Assembly: GCA_029582165.1 (NCBI GenBank)
Contig: CM055885.1
Span: 11,964,729-12,028,728 of the forward strand
Source of the DNA: Portulaca oleracea
Taxonomy: Eukaryota > Streptophyta > Magnoliopsida > Caryophyllales > Portulacaceae
Length of the DNA stretch: 64,000 nucleotides
Direction of reading: 5' to 3'
A model generated the notes under the pieces. The model did not search any database. It had not been told where the DNA came from and saw only the letters and a list, made by a program, of their open reading frames with translations. The stretch's first letter is position 1. Each line of letters starts with the position of its first letter. Shown here in pieces: positions 10,560-21,975 of this stretch. The translations under genes were made by a program, and so were the position numbers.

Positions 10560-12080
10560 ATGGAAATAACCATGGCTGGGATCGAAGATTGTGATATAAG
10601 GCTAGGACGTTGCTTAAACCGTCCCCCATTATTAAGAGGATCAAACTTTGCACACTGGAAGAAGCGTATGAAGACATTCATCATGGATCAAGACTATGAC
10701 CTTTGGGACAGAATTGAGAATTGAGACTTTGTCCCCATGATCACAGAAAAAGAAATCACGAAACCCATTGATAGATCCAAATATATTGTCAGAGAAGCAA
10801 AAAGCGCGGATAAAAATGTTAAAGCTTTACATATCCTTTACTATGGACTTGATTCTAATGAGTTTGAATGTGTCTCTGGTTGTGATACACTTAAACAGGT
10901 ATGGGATACCTTATTTACCACATATGAAGGAACGAGCCAAGTTCAAAAAATAAGGCTTGACAATTATGTCAAGCACTATGAATCCTTCAAAATGAAGAAT
11001 GGAGAATCCATCAAGGACATGTACAAACGATTTAATGTCATAGTCAATAATCTCAAGTCCTTGGGGAAGACCTACTCCAATGATGAAAAAGTTCACAAGG
11101 TCCTCATATGTCTTCCAAGAAAGAAATGGGAATCAAAGGTCATTGTAATAGAGGAAGTTCACGATGTTGAAACTCTCCAATTAGATGACCTCATTGGAAA
11201 GCTTCTTACTCACGAAATATGTCTCCAGGAAGAGCAAAATGAAAAGGAAGAAGTAGCTCTTAAGGACATCTATTGTCCTAACAACAATGATAAGGACCAG
11301 ATTTTGGCCTTGATGGCCAAGGAACTCAAGAAATCGTGCAAGAAAAGTCATACCTCCAAAGGACCTTCATCCAAACAAATCAACCAAAGAGGTAATGACT
11401 CATCAAATAATAGAACTAACTCACTCTCTTGTTTTTTTTGTGGTGACCCATATCACTTGATCAAGGACTGTCCCTACCACAGAAAGAACAAAGAAAAGAG
11501 AAATCACATGGCCGTGATGGCCACTTGGAGTGATGATGAGGAGACTACAAGACATTGCATCATGAGAAAAGACACCAATGACATAGAAGAAGTTGGTGCA
11601 ACCAATGATGACTTCCAAGATAGTGACGAGGATGAATCAAGGGAGGTAACATTTGATGATCTCCTCACTTATCCTAAAAACTACTTAGGAAAAAGCCTTT
11701 TAAAGTTTGTTGGACGGGAGACCAAGCATTTAAACGAGATTAGGCCACTAAAAGAAACCAACAAAGGCTTGAAAGAGTCTAACGAGAAATTAGAGAAATT
11801 ATGTGAAGGGCTTACCTCCAGGGTCGACATTCTCAAAGCTGAAATACTAGACCTCAAGGCCATCCTTGATGATTGGCACAAGTCTCTAGCTGAGGCAACC
11901 AAGCAACAAGCAAACCGTGGAAAATGGCATGAAAGTTCATCCGCTGTTAAGGAGCGAAACTATCGTCATGGACATTCTGTCTCGCAAGGACAAGCTATTA
12001 GAACCAGGCACCAAGGACAACACAAGGACCTTAATGTGAAGTTCCAAGGTAACAGATTTAACTCATGGAACCATGAATGA
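10560..12080 (+). pseudogene. Ty1/copia (SIRE-like) gag pseudogene, element C1
   Basis: The reading frame starts at ATG 10560 and is open to 12080 except for an in-frame TGA at 10722-10724. The stretch from 10737 alone gives 447 residues. The N-terminus matches copia gag (RGSNFAHWKKRMKTFI). The UBN2-type capsid domain contains LKQVWDTLFTTYEGTSQV, MYKRFNVIVNNLKSLG and RKKWESKV. A CX2CX4HX4C zinc knuckle (CFFCGDPYHLIKDC) and a Leu/Lys-rich coiled-coil tail follow. The length and coiled coil are typical of SIRE/Maximus gag. No protease, integrase or RT follows. The same TGA is present in elements C2 and C3, so it predates their duplication. Confidence 0.85.
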
Positions 12081-12632
12081 CACAATTATCTTGGGACAAG
12101 ATATCATGGTCATTCATCTCTTCCCAAAAGCTAATATGGTAAATCTCACTACTTCAACCATTATCGTTCTAAAATTGTACAAGTTTGGGTTCCAAAAAGA
12201 ACAAGATCTCCTAACATGGTTGTTACTAGTTGACAAGAACCTAAATTTAATGTCGATTATTGCTTGAGGAAGGGTGTCTAATGTTTTTGTAGGTATATTC
12301 AACATCCATGAGAGTGAATGCTAAAGGGAGCTTGGAGCACTCAAGGACATATATTACTTACATCAACAATAAGAACCCCTCGAGAACCTTGTCAGACCTA
12401 GGGTCAAGGACCTTGACAAATGGATCTACTCAAATAGCAGTGTTATTGATTATTTTTTTGGCACATATTGAGGGGGAGCACCCTCTCTTAGGACTAACAA
12501 GTTCATTGAGTCTTGCAGATTATTTGAGATGGTTACAATATTAAGGGGGAACTCTCTGGAATTTTTGATAAAATTCAAAAAGGGGGAGAAGTGTTGTAAA
12601 TGAATTTTGCCTTTCATCAAAAAGGGGGAGAT
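12081..12632 (+). mobile_element. Remnant downstream of gag and polypurine tract, element C1
   Basis: A short in-frame scrap at 12125-12220 reads YGKSHYFNHYRSKIVQVWVP, a block found between gag and integrase in SIRE elements. The rest of pol is deleted. Two G-rich tracts follow, and the last (AAAAAGGGGGAGA, ending at 12631) is the polypurine tract directly before the 3' LTR. Confidence 0.75.
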
Positions 12633-15600
12633 TGTTAGAACCCCTCAAGGACGTTGACAAGGACCATGGCGACTAGATCAGTTTTGAATGAAAGTCAAAA
12701 TTCGAATAGCCAGAAAAGATATGATGCGCAAGGAAAGAAATCTCAAAGAAGGCAGAAGGACATTCACCTAGGGCGTCATAACGACGTTCACTCAAGGCAT
12801 CATAAGGATGTTTACTGTAACACCCAAAAATTTTAATCAAGTTTTAGCAGGCGTAATTCGTAATTATTTTAGTTAAAAGTTTTAAATGATTTTTACACCA
12901 TCAATTACGTGTCGACAAATTTTATTTATCTATTTATTTACTTAGGTGTTTATTTAGGTATATATTTATTTATTCATTTACTTGTCAAGAATTATATCAC
13001 AATACTTCCCGAATGAAAATTTACTAAGCCGAGTTAATTATGGTTATGTGAATTTCCTTTCCTTCTACTAATCAAAATGGAGTTTACTTACTCCTTCATT
13101 CCAATCAACATCCACTAATCTCGAGAGATTATATCAATAACAAGCCTAATCTCTTCTATACTCTTAATACATGTATGTAGACACTTACAAGTACAATATA
13201 CATACTAAACTACTTTTCAAAAATCAGATCCTAAAAACATGGATGTTCTTCCAAAAAGAGAAGGACTTTATCTCTTTCCTCCTTCCCAACAAGCCAACCT
13301 TTCCCAAGTTCCAATCCCACCATTGCTAAAAGCTTACCTTGATGCCAATAATGTCCAACAATGCCTGTAGATTGCAATAATAGAGTATTTTAACAATTGA
13401 ATAAGTCCTAAAATCAGATGAAACAAACTAAAAATAAGAAATTGGGGAACAAATTAAATATCACAAACACACCCTCATCTCCCTCTCCTCGGCAACCACC
13501 ACCGACCACCTAACTGTCACTACTATCGACACCACCAGCCACCGCTCAGAAAACCACCAACCATCACATCCAAAACCACCATGACTGCCCCGAATCGAAA
13601 CCCAATCTGAAAAGTCAACCCAAACAAACACTCACCCACCTTTTTCTCTCTGAATTCGAACCACCAGCCATTACCACCACCACAACCGCCGCCCACAACC
13701 ACCCCGAAACCACCGGAAACCACCCACAAAACAACCCCAAAAGTATACCGAAATACCTGAGTTTTGCCGGCCCCCTGTTTGCCGTTACCGGTAGACAATG
13801 AAGCCTCCAACCCACCGCCAATCTCGACTTTTCCGACCACCACCCTTCGACCGCCGCTGCCGTGGTTGTCGACGTTTAAGACCCCCAGCCAACTTGATAT
13901 GTTTCCTCTTTCCTTGCCACTGTCTGTCGTTCAATTTAGGAAGAAGAAGAGACAGAGTGGCCCTCTCTTATTTATCAACTCTTAAGTGTGTTTGGGCCCT
14001 TCTAATCCACAACCCAATTTTCCTTGTGTGGTAATTACTACAAACCTAATTCCCTTCTAAATTCCTTATTCTTCTAATTATTCTTATTTCCTTAATTAAT
14101 TCAATCCCTATTAAACTAAAATTCAGATTCAGTTACTTATACCCATTGCCCAAAGTAAGGAGAAATTATCAATTTTCGGGAAGAAAAAGGTATAATTCGA
14201 TGACTATATCTTTAAAATTCAGTTATTTGGTTTTATTCAATCATGCAAGTACATACATGCTCAACAACCATTTACTTGGTTTCATAATATATTTTTGTCA
14301 TATTAAATTGTGGACCCTTATCAGCACACCCGGTACCGGAGCCTGAGTTAGTAACCGACTCAGATATGCGCATAGTTAAAGACAGGATCTTATGGTTGCT
14401 TTACAACATATCATATCAGATAGATTGGCCTAAAAACCAATCGGGGGTTTCCACTCAAATAATAATAATCGAGCAATCAAGTTTTTATAATATTTCCTCT
14501 CTCCCTCCTTTTCAAAGTAAAATGAATTTCAAACCGAGCTCACCTAAATATTATTTTATTTTTACATTATAGTGTCGGATTATATTGAGTTTCATCTCAT
14601 GTTTTATTTTTAAAATATGTTTTGTTTAAGGTACCAAGGGGAAAGGGAAAACGCCAGCTCCGAATTAAAATATGTCAACTAGCAGTAACTTAAATTCACT
14701 AGAGTCGGCTCACTATTTTGTCTGCATATTTTGATGTGTTTATGTTTTACATTTCATGCTTTATGACTATTTTAGGTTATCATTACTATTATTTTCATAA
14801 CTTATTACCATCACCATTATTAGTATTATTATTAGTTTTACTATTATTTTTATTATTATTATTATTTACATAAATTATTATTAGCGTTATCATCATTATT
14901 ATTTTTATTGATGTTGTTGTTATTGCTTGTTTGGTCATATTAGAAAAGCCTTGTTTTTCCTTATTGGAGAAGCGGCGGTAACGCATTCGACTTTTAAGCT
15001 TCCGCTAAACAACATTAAATAAGATAAAATATGGATAATCCCCTGATTAGTGGTCAGGGAGTTACATTCACCTTCAGGTGAGAAGCTTTGTCGTGAAAGA
15101 CAAATAAGAGCAGAAAACAGGGAAGTTTTCTAGAAACGAGATTATCTGTTTTCTTTATCCTTTTTCTAACCAGGCTAATTCGATTGCAACTATGTGAAAT
15201 GTAGGAAACAATCGTTCAATAGATTGGAAAGAAAATAAGATTTCAAGTTCCGGGAATCTCACAAAAAGGAAAGAAATTTGGAGTAAAATTGGAAGCACGA
15301 AGAAGGAAGCAACCTGGCCAAAATCAAATCTCAACAACTCTATTCGATTGAAGACAATGATCCTATAAATTGATGACTTGGGATTCGAAGCAAACCAACG
15401 ATTCCACGGAAATAATCGGGTGATACAAAAACAGAGAGTGCTTTGTTTTTGAAATCTTTCTCTACGAAGAAAGTTGTGTTCTTTGTGAGAGTTTGTGTGA
15501 ATCAATTCCTTAACGGACTTAGGTTTTGATTTGAGTTATTGTAATCGAGTCCTAGACGGACTTAGGTTCGATTAGAGCTTACACCCAAACTGTGCTTGGT

Positions 15601-15878
15601 GTGTGTGTTTACCCAGAAATCTGGTTCGAAGTTTCTTTGTTCGACTGTAACCCTAAGGATGTTTACCTTAGACAATTCGGTTTGCATTCTGTTCCAACGA
15701 AATAAAGGAGGTTATTCAGTTATCTTATTATTGCCCTTTATTTCAAGTTTGCTTTGGTTTATCTAAAGTTGAATCTTAATCTGAAAGGATTAAGACCCTA
15801 ACGTCCTTTACGAGTTAGCATTTGTGAAGAAATTCTTATAACCCTATTCACCCCCCCTCCTCCTCTAGGTTTCTTTCA
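12633..15878 (+). mobile_element. LTR shared by C1 (as 3' LTR) and C2 (as 5' LTR), split by a solo LTR
   Basis: It begins TGTTAGAACCCC right after the C1 polypurine tract and ends in TTTCA two bases before the C2 primer site. Without the nested insertion (12816-15066) and its 5-bp duplication it is about 990 bp, close to the 959-bp uninterrupted LTR at 16912-17870. Confidence 0.8.
12816..15066 (+). mobile_element. Nested 2251-bp solo LTR (chromovirus-like)
   Basis: It starts TGTAACACCC and ends GGGAGTTACA, giving TGTAAC/GTTACA terminal inverted repeats. The flanks are TTTAC and TTCAC, a 5-bp target duplication with one substitution; the homologous empty site in the 16912 LTR reads TTCAC at this point. 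TGTAACACCC is a common start of plant Ty3/gypsy chromovirus LTRs. There is no primer site, polypurine tract or coding domain inside, only C-rich and TTA-rich low-complexity stretches, so this is best read as a solo LTR left by LTR-LTR recombination. Strand is arbitrary. Confidence 0.75.
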
Positions 15879-15880
15879 AT

Positions 15881-15892
15881 TGGTATCAGAGC
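15881..15892 (+). promoter_or_regulatory. Primer-binding site, tRNA-iMet (element C2)
   Basis: TGGTATCAGAGC, two bases after the LTR end, as in C1. Confidence 0.9.
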
Positions 15893-15922
15893 AGGTCCAC
15901 TCAAGAAGAGACTAACGGCTCT

Positions 15923-16600
15923 ATGGAAATAAACATGGCTGGGATCGAAGATTCTGATATAAGGCTAGGACGTTTCTTAGACCATCCCCCATTATTAAGT
16001 GGATCAAACTTTTCACACTAGAAGAAGCGTATGAAGACATTCATCATGGATCAAGACTATGACCTTTGGGACAGAATTGAGAATTGAGACTTTGTCCCCA
16101 TGATCACAGAAAAACAAATCACGAAACCCATAGATAGATCCAAATATACTGTCAGAGAAGCAAAAAGCGTTGATAAAAATGTTAAAGCATTACATATCCT
16201 TTACTGTGGACTTAATTCTAATGAGTTTGAATGTGTCTCTGGTTGTGATACACTTAAACAGGTATGGGATACCTTATTCACAAAATATGAAGGAACGAGT
16301 CAAGTTCAAAAAATAAGGCTTGACAATTATGTCAAGCACTATGATTCCTTCAAAATGAAGAATGGAGAATCCATCAAAGACATGTACAAACGATTCAATG
16401 TCATAGTCAATAATCCGAAGTCCTCGGGAAAAATCTACTCCAATGAAGAAAAAGTTCACAAGGTCCTCATATGTCTTCCATGAAAGAAATGGGAATCAAA
16501 GGTCACTGTAATATAGGAAGTTCGCGATGTTGAATTTCTCCGATTAGATGACCTTATTAGAAAGCTTCTTCCTCACGAAAAGCGTCTGCAGGAAGAGTGG
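15923..16600 (+). pseudogene. Copia gag pseudogene, element C2, large internal deletion
   Basis: Same frame as C1 from ATG 15923. It has a TAG replacing a Trp codon in the N-terminal block (about 16019), the shared TGA at 16085-16087 and another TGA at 16481-16483. The capsid part (16100-16483) stays close to C1. At about 16600 the sequence jumps from the GCAGGAAGAG segment straight to the segment near the 3' end (GGATGCTTAAGGGAGC), removing about 1.1 kb relative to C1, including the zinc knuckle and coiled coil. Confidence 0.85.
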
Positions 16601-16911
16601 ATGCTTAAGGGAGCTTGGATCACTCAAGGAAATTACTTACATCAGGAATAAGAACCCCTCAAGGACCTTGTTAGACCTAGGATCAAGGACCTTGACAAAT
16701 CGATCTACTCAAATAGCAGTGTTATTGATTATTTTTATGGCACATATTGAGGGGGAGCACCCTCTCTTAGGACTAACAAGTTCATTGAGTCTTGCAGATC
16801 ATTAGAGATGGTTAAAATATTAAGGGGGAGATCTCTAGACTTTTTGATAAAAATCAAAAAGGGGGAGAAGTGTTGTAAATTAATTTTGCCTTTCATAAAA
16901 AAGGGAGAGAT
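16601..16911 (+). mobile_element. 3' untranslated part and polypurine tract, element C2
   Basis: Homologous to 12320-12632 of C1. The terminal purine tract (AAAAAAGGGAGAGA) abuts the next LTR. No coding sequence. Confidence 0.7.
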
Positions 16912-17870
16912 TGTTAGAACCCCTCAAGGACGTTGACAAGGACCTTGGCGACTGGATCGGTTTTGAATGAAAGCCAAAATTCGAATAGCCAGAAAAGAAA
17001 TGATGCGCAAGGAAAGAAATCTCAAAGTAGGCAGAAGGACACTAACCTAGGAACTCATAAGGACGTTCACGGCAGGCGAGAAGCTTTGTCTGTAAAGACA
17101 AATAAGAGCAAAAAGCAGGGAAGTTTTCTAGAAACAAGATGATCTTTTTTCTTTATCCTTTTTCTAACCAGTCTAATTCGATTGCAACTATGTGAATTGT
17201 AGGAAACAATCGTTCAAGAGATTGGAAAGAAAATAAGATTTCAAGTTCCGGGAATCTCACAAAAAGGAAAGAAATTTGGAGCAAAATCGGAAGCACGACG
17301 AAGGAAGGAATCCAACCAAAATCAAATCTCAATGACTCTATTCGATTGAAGACAATGATCCTATAAATTGATGACTTGAGATTCGAAGCAAACCAACGAT
17401 TCCACGGAAATAATCGGGTGATCCAAAAACAGAGAGTGCTTTGTTTTTTAAATCTTTCTCTGCGAAGAAAGTTGTGTTCTTTGTGAGAGTTTGTTTGAAT
17501 CAATTCCTTAACGGACTTAGGTTTTGATTTGAGTGATTTTCATCAAATTCTAGACGGACTTAGGTTCAATTAGAGCTTACACCAAAACTATGCTTGGTGT
17601 GAGTGTTTACCCAGAAATCTTGTTCGAAGTTTCTTTGTTCGACTATAACCCTAAGGACGTACTTTAGGCAGTTCAGTTTGCATTTTGTTCCAACGAAATA
17701 AAGGAGTTTATTCAGTTATCTTATTATTGCCCTTCATTTCAAGTTTGCTTTGGTTTATCTAAAGTTGAATCTTAATCTAAAAATATTAAGACCCCAACGT
17801 CCTTTAACAGTGAGCATTTGTGCAGAAATTCTTATAACCCTATTCACCCCCCCTCTCTAGGTTTCATTTA
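16912..17870 (+). mobile_element. LTR shared by C2 (as 3' LTR) and C3 (as 5' LTR), 959 bp
   Basis: It begins TGTTAGAACCCC after the C2 polypurine tract and ends two bases before the C3 primer site (terminal TTTA instead of TTTCA). One LTR between two internal regions means the elements are joined head to tail. Confidence 0.85.
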
Positions 17871-17872
17871 AT

Positions 17873-17884
17873 TGGTATCAGAGC
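17873..17884 (+). promoter_or_regulatory. Primer-binding site, tRNA-iMet (element C3)
   Basis: TGGTATCAGAGC immediately after the shared LTR. Confidence 0.9.
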
Positions 17885-17926
17885 AGGTCCACTAAAGAAG
17901 AGACTAACCGCTTTGTGGAAAATATC

Positions 17927-19258
17927 ATGGCTGGGATCGAAGATGGTGATATAGGGCAAGGACGTTGCTTAAACAGTCCCCTATTATTAAGAGGATCAAA
18001 CTTTACAGACTGGAAGAAGAGTATGAAGATATTCATCATGGATCAAGACTATGACCTTTGGGACAGAATTGAGAATTGAGACTTTGTCCCCATGACCACA
18101 AAAAAAGAAATCACGAAACCCATAGATAGATCCAAATATATTGTCAGAGAAGCAAAAAGCGCGGATAAAAATGTTAAAGCTTTACATATCCTTTACTATG
18201 GACTTGATTCTAATGAGTTTGAATGTGTCTCTGGTTGTGATACACTTAAACAGGTATGGGATACCTTATTTACCACATATGAAGGAACGAGCCAAGTTCA
18301 AAAAATAAGGCTTGACAATTATGTCAGGCACTATGAATCCTTCACAAGGTCCTCATATGTCTTCTAAGAAAGAAATGGGAATCAAAGGTCATTGTAATAG
18401 AGGAAGTTCACGATGTTGAAACTCTCCAATTAGATGACCTCATTGGAAAGCTTCTTGCTCACGAAATGTGTCTCCAGGAAGAGCAAAATGAAAAGGAAGA
18501 AGTAGCCCATAAGGACATCTATGGTCCTAACAACAATGATAAGGACCAGATCTTGGCCTTGATGGCCAAGGAACTCAAGAAATCGTGCAAGAAAAGTCAT
18601 ACCTCCAGAGGACCTTCATCCAAACAAATCAACCAAAGAGGTAATGACACATCAAATAATAGAACTAACTCACTCTCTTGTTTTTTTTTTTTTTTTGTGG
18701 TGACCCAGATCACTTGATCAAGGACTGTCCCTACCACAGAAAGAACAAAGAAAAGAGAAATCACATGGCCTTATGGCCAATTGGAGTGATGATGAGGAGA
18801 CTACTAGTCATTGCATCATGAGAAAAGACACCAGTGACACAGAAGAAGTTGGTGCAGCCAATGATGACTTCCAAGATAGTGACGAGGATGAATCAAGGGA
18901 GGTAACATTTGATGATCTCCTGACTTATCCTAAAAATTACTTAGGAAAAAGCCTTTTAAAGTTTGTTGGACGGGAGACCAAGCATTTAAACGAGAGTAGG
19001 CCACTAAAAGAAACCAACAAAGGCTTGAAAGAGTATAACGAGAAATTAGAGAAATTATGTGAAGGGCTTACCTCCAGGGTCGACATTCTCAAAGCTGAAA
19101 TACTAGACCTCAAGGCCATCCTTGATGATTGGCACAAGTCTCTAGCTGAGGCAACTAAGCAACAAGAAAACCTTGGAAAATGGCATGAAAGTATATCCCC
19201 TGTTAAGGAGCGAAACTATCGTCAAGGACATTCTGTCTCGCAAGGACAAGCTATCTGA
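17927..19258 (+). pseudogene. Copia gag pseudogene, element C3
   Basis: Homologous to C1 gag throughout. The first ATG of C1 is GTG here, so the frame opens at 17927. The shared TGA lies at 18077-18079. About 110 bp of the capsid region are deleted near 18343, between short TTCA repeats. A long T tract (about 18681-18698) sits in the codons of the zinc knuckle, where C1 has a shorter one, and breaks the frame before GDP(D/Y)HLIKDC. The coiled-coil tail (18773-19258) is nearly the same as in C1. Confidence 0.85.
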
Positions 19259-19888
19259 ACCAGGCACCAAAGACGACACAAGGCCCTTAATGTGTAGTTC
19301 CAAGGCCATCGATTTCACTCATGGCACCAAGAACGACACAACTATCTTGGGACAAGATATCAAGGTCATTCATCTCTTCCCAAAAGCAAATATGGTAAAT
19401 CTCACTACTTCAACCATTATCGTTCTAAAATTCTACAAATTTGGGTTCCAAAAGGAATAAGACCTCCTAACATGGTTGTTAGTAGTAGTCAAGAACCTAA
19501 ATTTAATGTCGATGATGGCTTGATGAAGGGTGTCTAAAGTTTTTGTAGGTATATTCAGCATCCAGGAGAAAGGATGCTTAAGGGAGCTTAGAGCACTCAA
19601 GGACATATATTACTTACATCAGCAATAAAAACCCCTCAAGGATCTTGTCAGACCTAGGATCAAGGACCTTGACAAATGGATCTACTCAAATAGCAGTGTT
19701 ACTGATTATTTTTATGGCACATATTGAGGGGGACCACCCTCTCTTAGGACTAACAAGTTCATTGAGTCTTGCATATTATTGAAGATAGTTACAATATTAA
19801 AGGGGAGCTCTGTAGACTTTTTGATAAAAATCAAAAAGGGGGAGAAGTGTTGTAAATGAATTCTACCTTTCATCAAAAAGGGGGAGAT
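19259..19888 (+). mobile_element. Remnant downstream of gag and polypurine tract, element C3
   Basis: Homologous to 12081-12632, including the YGKSHYFNHYRSKI scrap (near 19390) and the final AAAAAGGGGGAGA tract ending at 19887. No pol domain. Confidence 0.75.
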
Positions 19889-20112
19889 TGTTAGAACCCC
19901 TCAAGAACGTTGACAAGGACCTTGGCGACTGGATCAGTTTTGAATGAAAGCCAAAATTCGAATAGCTAGAAAAGATATGATGCGCAATGAAAGAAATCTC
20001 AAAGAAGACAGAAGGACATTCACTTAGGGCATCATAAGGACGTTCACTCATGGCATCATAAGGACGTTCACTCCTTGTTCTCCAAGGCATGTCGTGAAAG
20101 ACAAATAAGAGC
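19889..20112 (+). mobile_element. Truncated 3' LTR of element C3
   Basis: It starts TGTTAGAACCCC after the polypurine tract and follows the other C-family LTRs up to GTCGTGAAAGACAAATAAG (about 20090-20112), then diverges. CTCCTTGTTCTCCAAGGCAT occurs just before the end and again at about 20124, suggesting the breakpoint used or created a short duplication. Confidence 0.7.
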
Positions 20113-21191
20113 ATAAGGACGCCACTCCTTGTTCTCCAAGGCATGTCTCGCGCTGGTAGCGCGTAGGTTGTTACGCACAGCTTGGAGAGCAAGGCACCTA
20201 CTTCTATAAAAGAAACAGGAGCAGCGGGAGATTGAGAGATCATGTCATAGCATACACTACATCTATTATTATTATTATTATTAGTTCTCAAAAACAATAT
20301 TTCGAGAATTCTAGTCTTAGTATTAGAGATCAAAGTGTTCAATCGGCGACGGAAAAATCGGAGATTAAGGCTCGGGAGAAGGAAACTTTCACGAGCCGAC
20401 ATATTCCTTCATCCCTCGATTGTGGTTGTTCTCTTCCCTAATTTTTACTATGTTTTCTGGATTCAATTCAATATGTTTAGTTGTTTTTATTATCAAGCAT
20501 GAGTAGTTAATTTTTAGTTTAGGGGAAACTTGATGTTGTTCATTTGACCCTATGTTTTGATTTTGGTTTGAAATAGTTTGTCAATTTCGTTCTGTCTTCG
20601 TGTTTATATTGTTACAGTAGATGATTGGCCACCTGTTACTTGTGTCTAGACTCTTAGTTTCGGATCGAAAGGTTGCTTCTCTGAGTTGGATTGACGCAGA
20701 TCGAATAGGTATAAAATTCGGTAAGAAATAATGTATTTCATACCTAGGATCGTTTAAATAACCTGTTGTTAACTTTGACTAAATTAAATAGCCATGAAAA
20801 TAGGTGTTTGATTTAGTCGGAGCAATTCACCCCGGATCGAAAGATTGTTGTGATAGATATTTGTTTGGTTATTGATCCCAAATTGGTACAAATTGCTAAA
20901 TACTGAAGTCAGACCTTTTAATTGGATAACTAGAGTGACTCTCTAAACGCCCTTTTAATATTGATAAAACCTTCATAAAAATTATTCTTGCTGTTTTGAT
21001 TAGATAAATTTGCAGTTTAAATTAGATTATTCTTCAATTTAGTTCACTTCAGTTTGACCGAATTAAAAATCCAACCCTTTGATTAACCTAGCATCCTTTG
21101 TAGTGGGTTAGTTTAGTGCGTAAGCTAGAACAAGTCCTCGTGGGAACGACCTTGATATACTACATTGTACACCGTACACTTGCGGCGTATC
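20113..21191 (+). mobile_element. Ty3/gypsy-like LTR fragment
   Basis: A TATA-like CTATAAAAG (about 20203), an ATT repeat and, at the right end, CTCGTGGGAACGACCTTGA with GTACACTTGCGG are features of the 3' portion of Athila-type gypsy LTRs. No primer site follows; the segment abuts the LTR of element G3. No coding capacity. Boundaries are approximate. Confidence 0.5.
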
Positions 21192-21861
21192 ATTAGCCAT
21201 CATTATTATTGCTCTAGAAGCTTCCTAAGTTAGTTACATATTGTCTTTTTCTGATGTAATTAGCTAATTAAGCAAGGTTAGAATGTTTTCTTTTTGCTCA
21301 AGAAATTCCTAATTAGATATTTCAGTTGGGCTTATATATACCCACTGTGAGTGAGAATTGAGTGCCTTATTGAGCTTCTTGTTTGTGAGTGACGTTAAAC
21401 TCTCAAATTTGGTTAATTCTACTACAGTATCAAGGATTTGGCAATCCTTGTGGTAGGTGTAGAGCTTGGTAGCTTCGATGGTGGTGTGCCTGTATCCATT
21501 GAGGTCATCGAGTCCATTGCCCTTGATGTTCTAGCTGTGGTGTGCCTGTATCAGCTTGAACTCAAGTCTATCTTTCCTTTTCTATTTTCCCATCCCTCAT
21601 TATCCATTTTAATTCATTTGATGTTATTTGGTGCGTGGTGAATCGGGTTCTATCTTGGAGGAGGTTATTTGTGAAGTTCTAGCTCATCCGATCTTATTTC
21701 ACACCTCACCCATTTCATCCATTCGATTCTTATTGATTATCCCATGTTTTGGAGCTGTTTCCATTCGATTATCCATTGTGAGGTCCCAGATTCCAGTGTG
21801 TGTGTGTCTGTTTGATGTCTGTGAGGTCATCACTCTGATCCTAGCGACCTTGCATACATCA
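21192..21861 (+). mobile_element. 5' LTR (truncated) of element G3
   Basis: Matches 24973-25677, the right part of the 3' LTR, and ends in CATACATCA. The 5' copy lacks about 37 bp present in the 3' copy (near 25135). The first roughly 890 bp of the LTR are missing, cut at the junction with the preceding fragment. Confidence 0.85.
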
Positions 21862-21864
21862 ACT

Positions 21865-21876
21865 TGGTATCAGAGC
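21865..21876 (+). promoter_or_regulatory. Primer-binding site, tRNA-iMet (element G3)
   Basis: TGGTATCAGAGC lies three bases after the LTR terminus. Confidence 0.85.
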
Positions 21877-21975
21877 TGAGTTTCATCTTGGGGGGAGTAT
21901 ATTGGTGTTATTTTTTGTGATTGGGCAGTAGTAGAACACCTCATGAAGTTGCACAGCTAGCTACCATCTTGGTGA

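Noticed and set aside
13523..13843. Gly/Val-rich ORF on the minus strand
   Set aside because: Complement of CCA/ACC-rich low-complexity DNA inside the nested solo LTR.
19863..20402. 179-codon minus-strand ORF
   Set aside because: Spans an LTR-LTR junction, includes poly-Asn from an ATT repeat and has no known domain.
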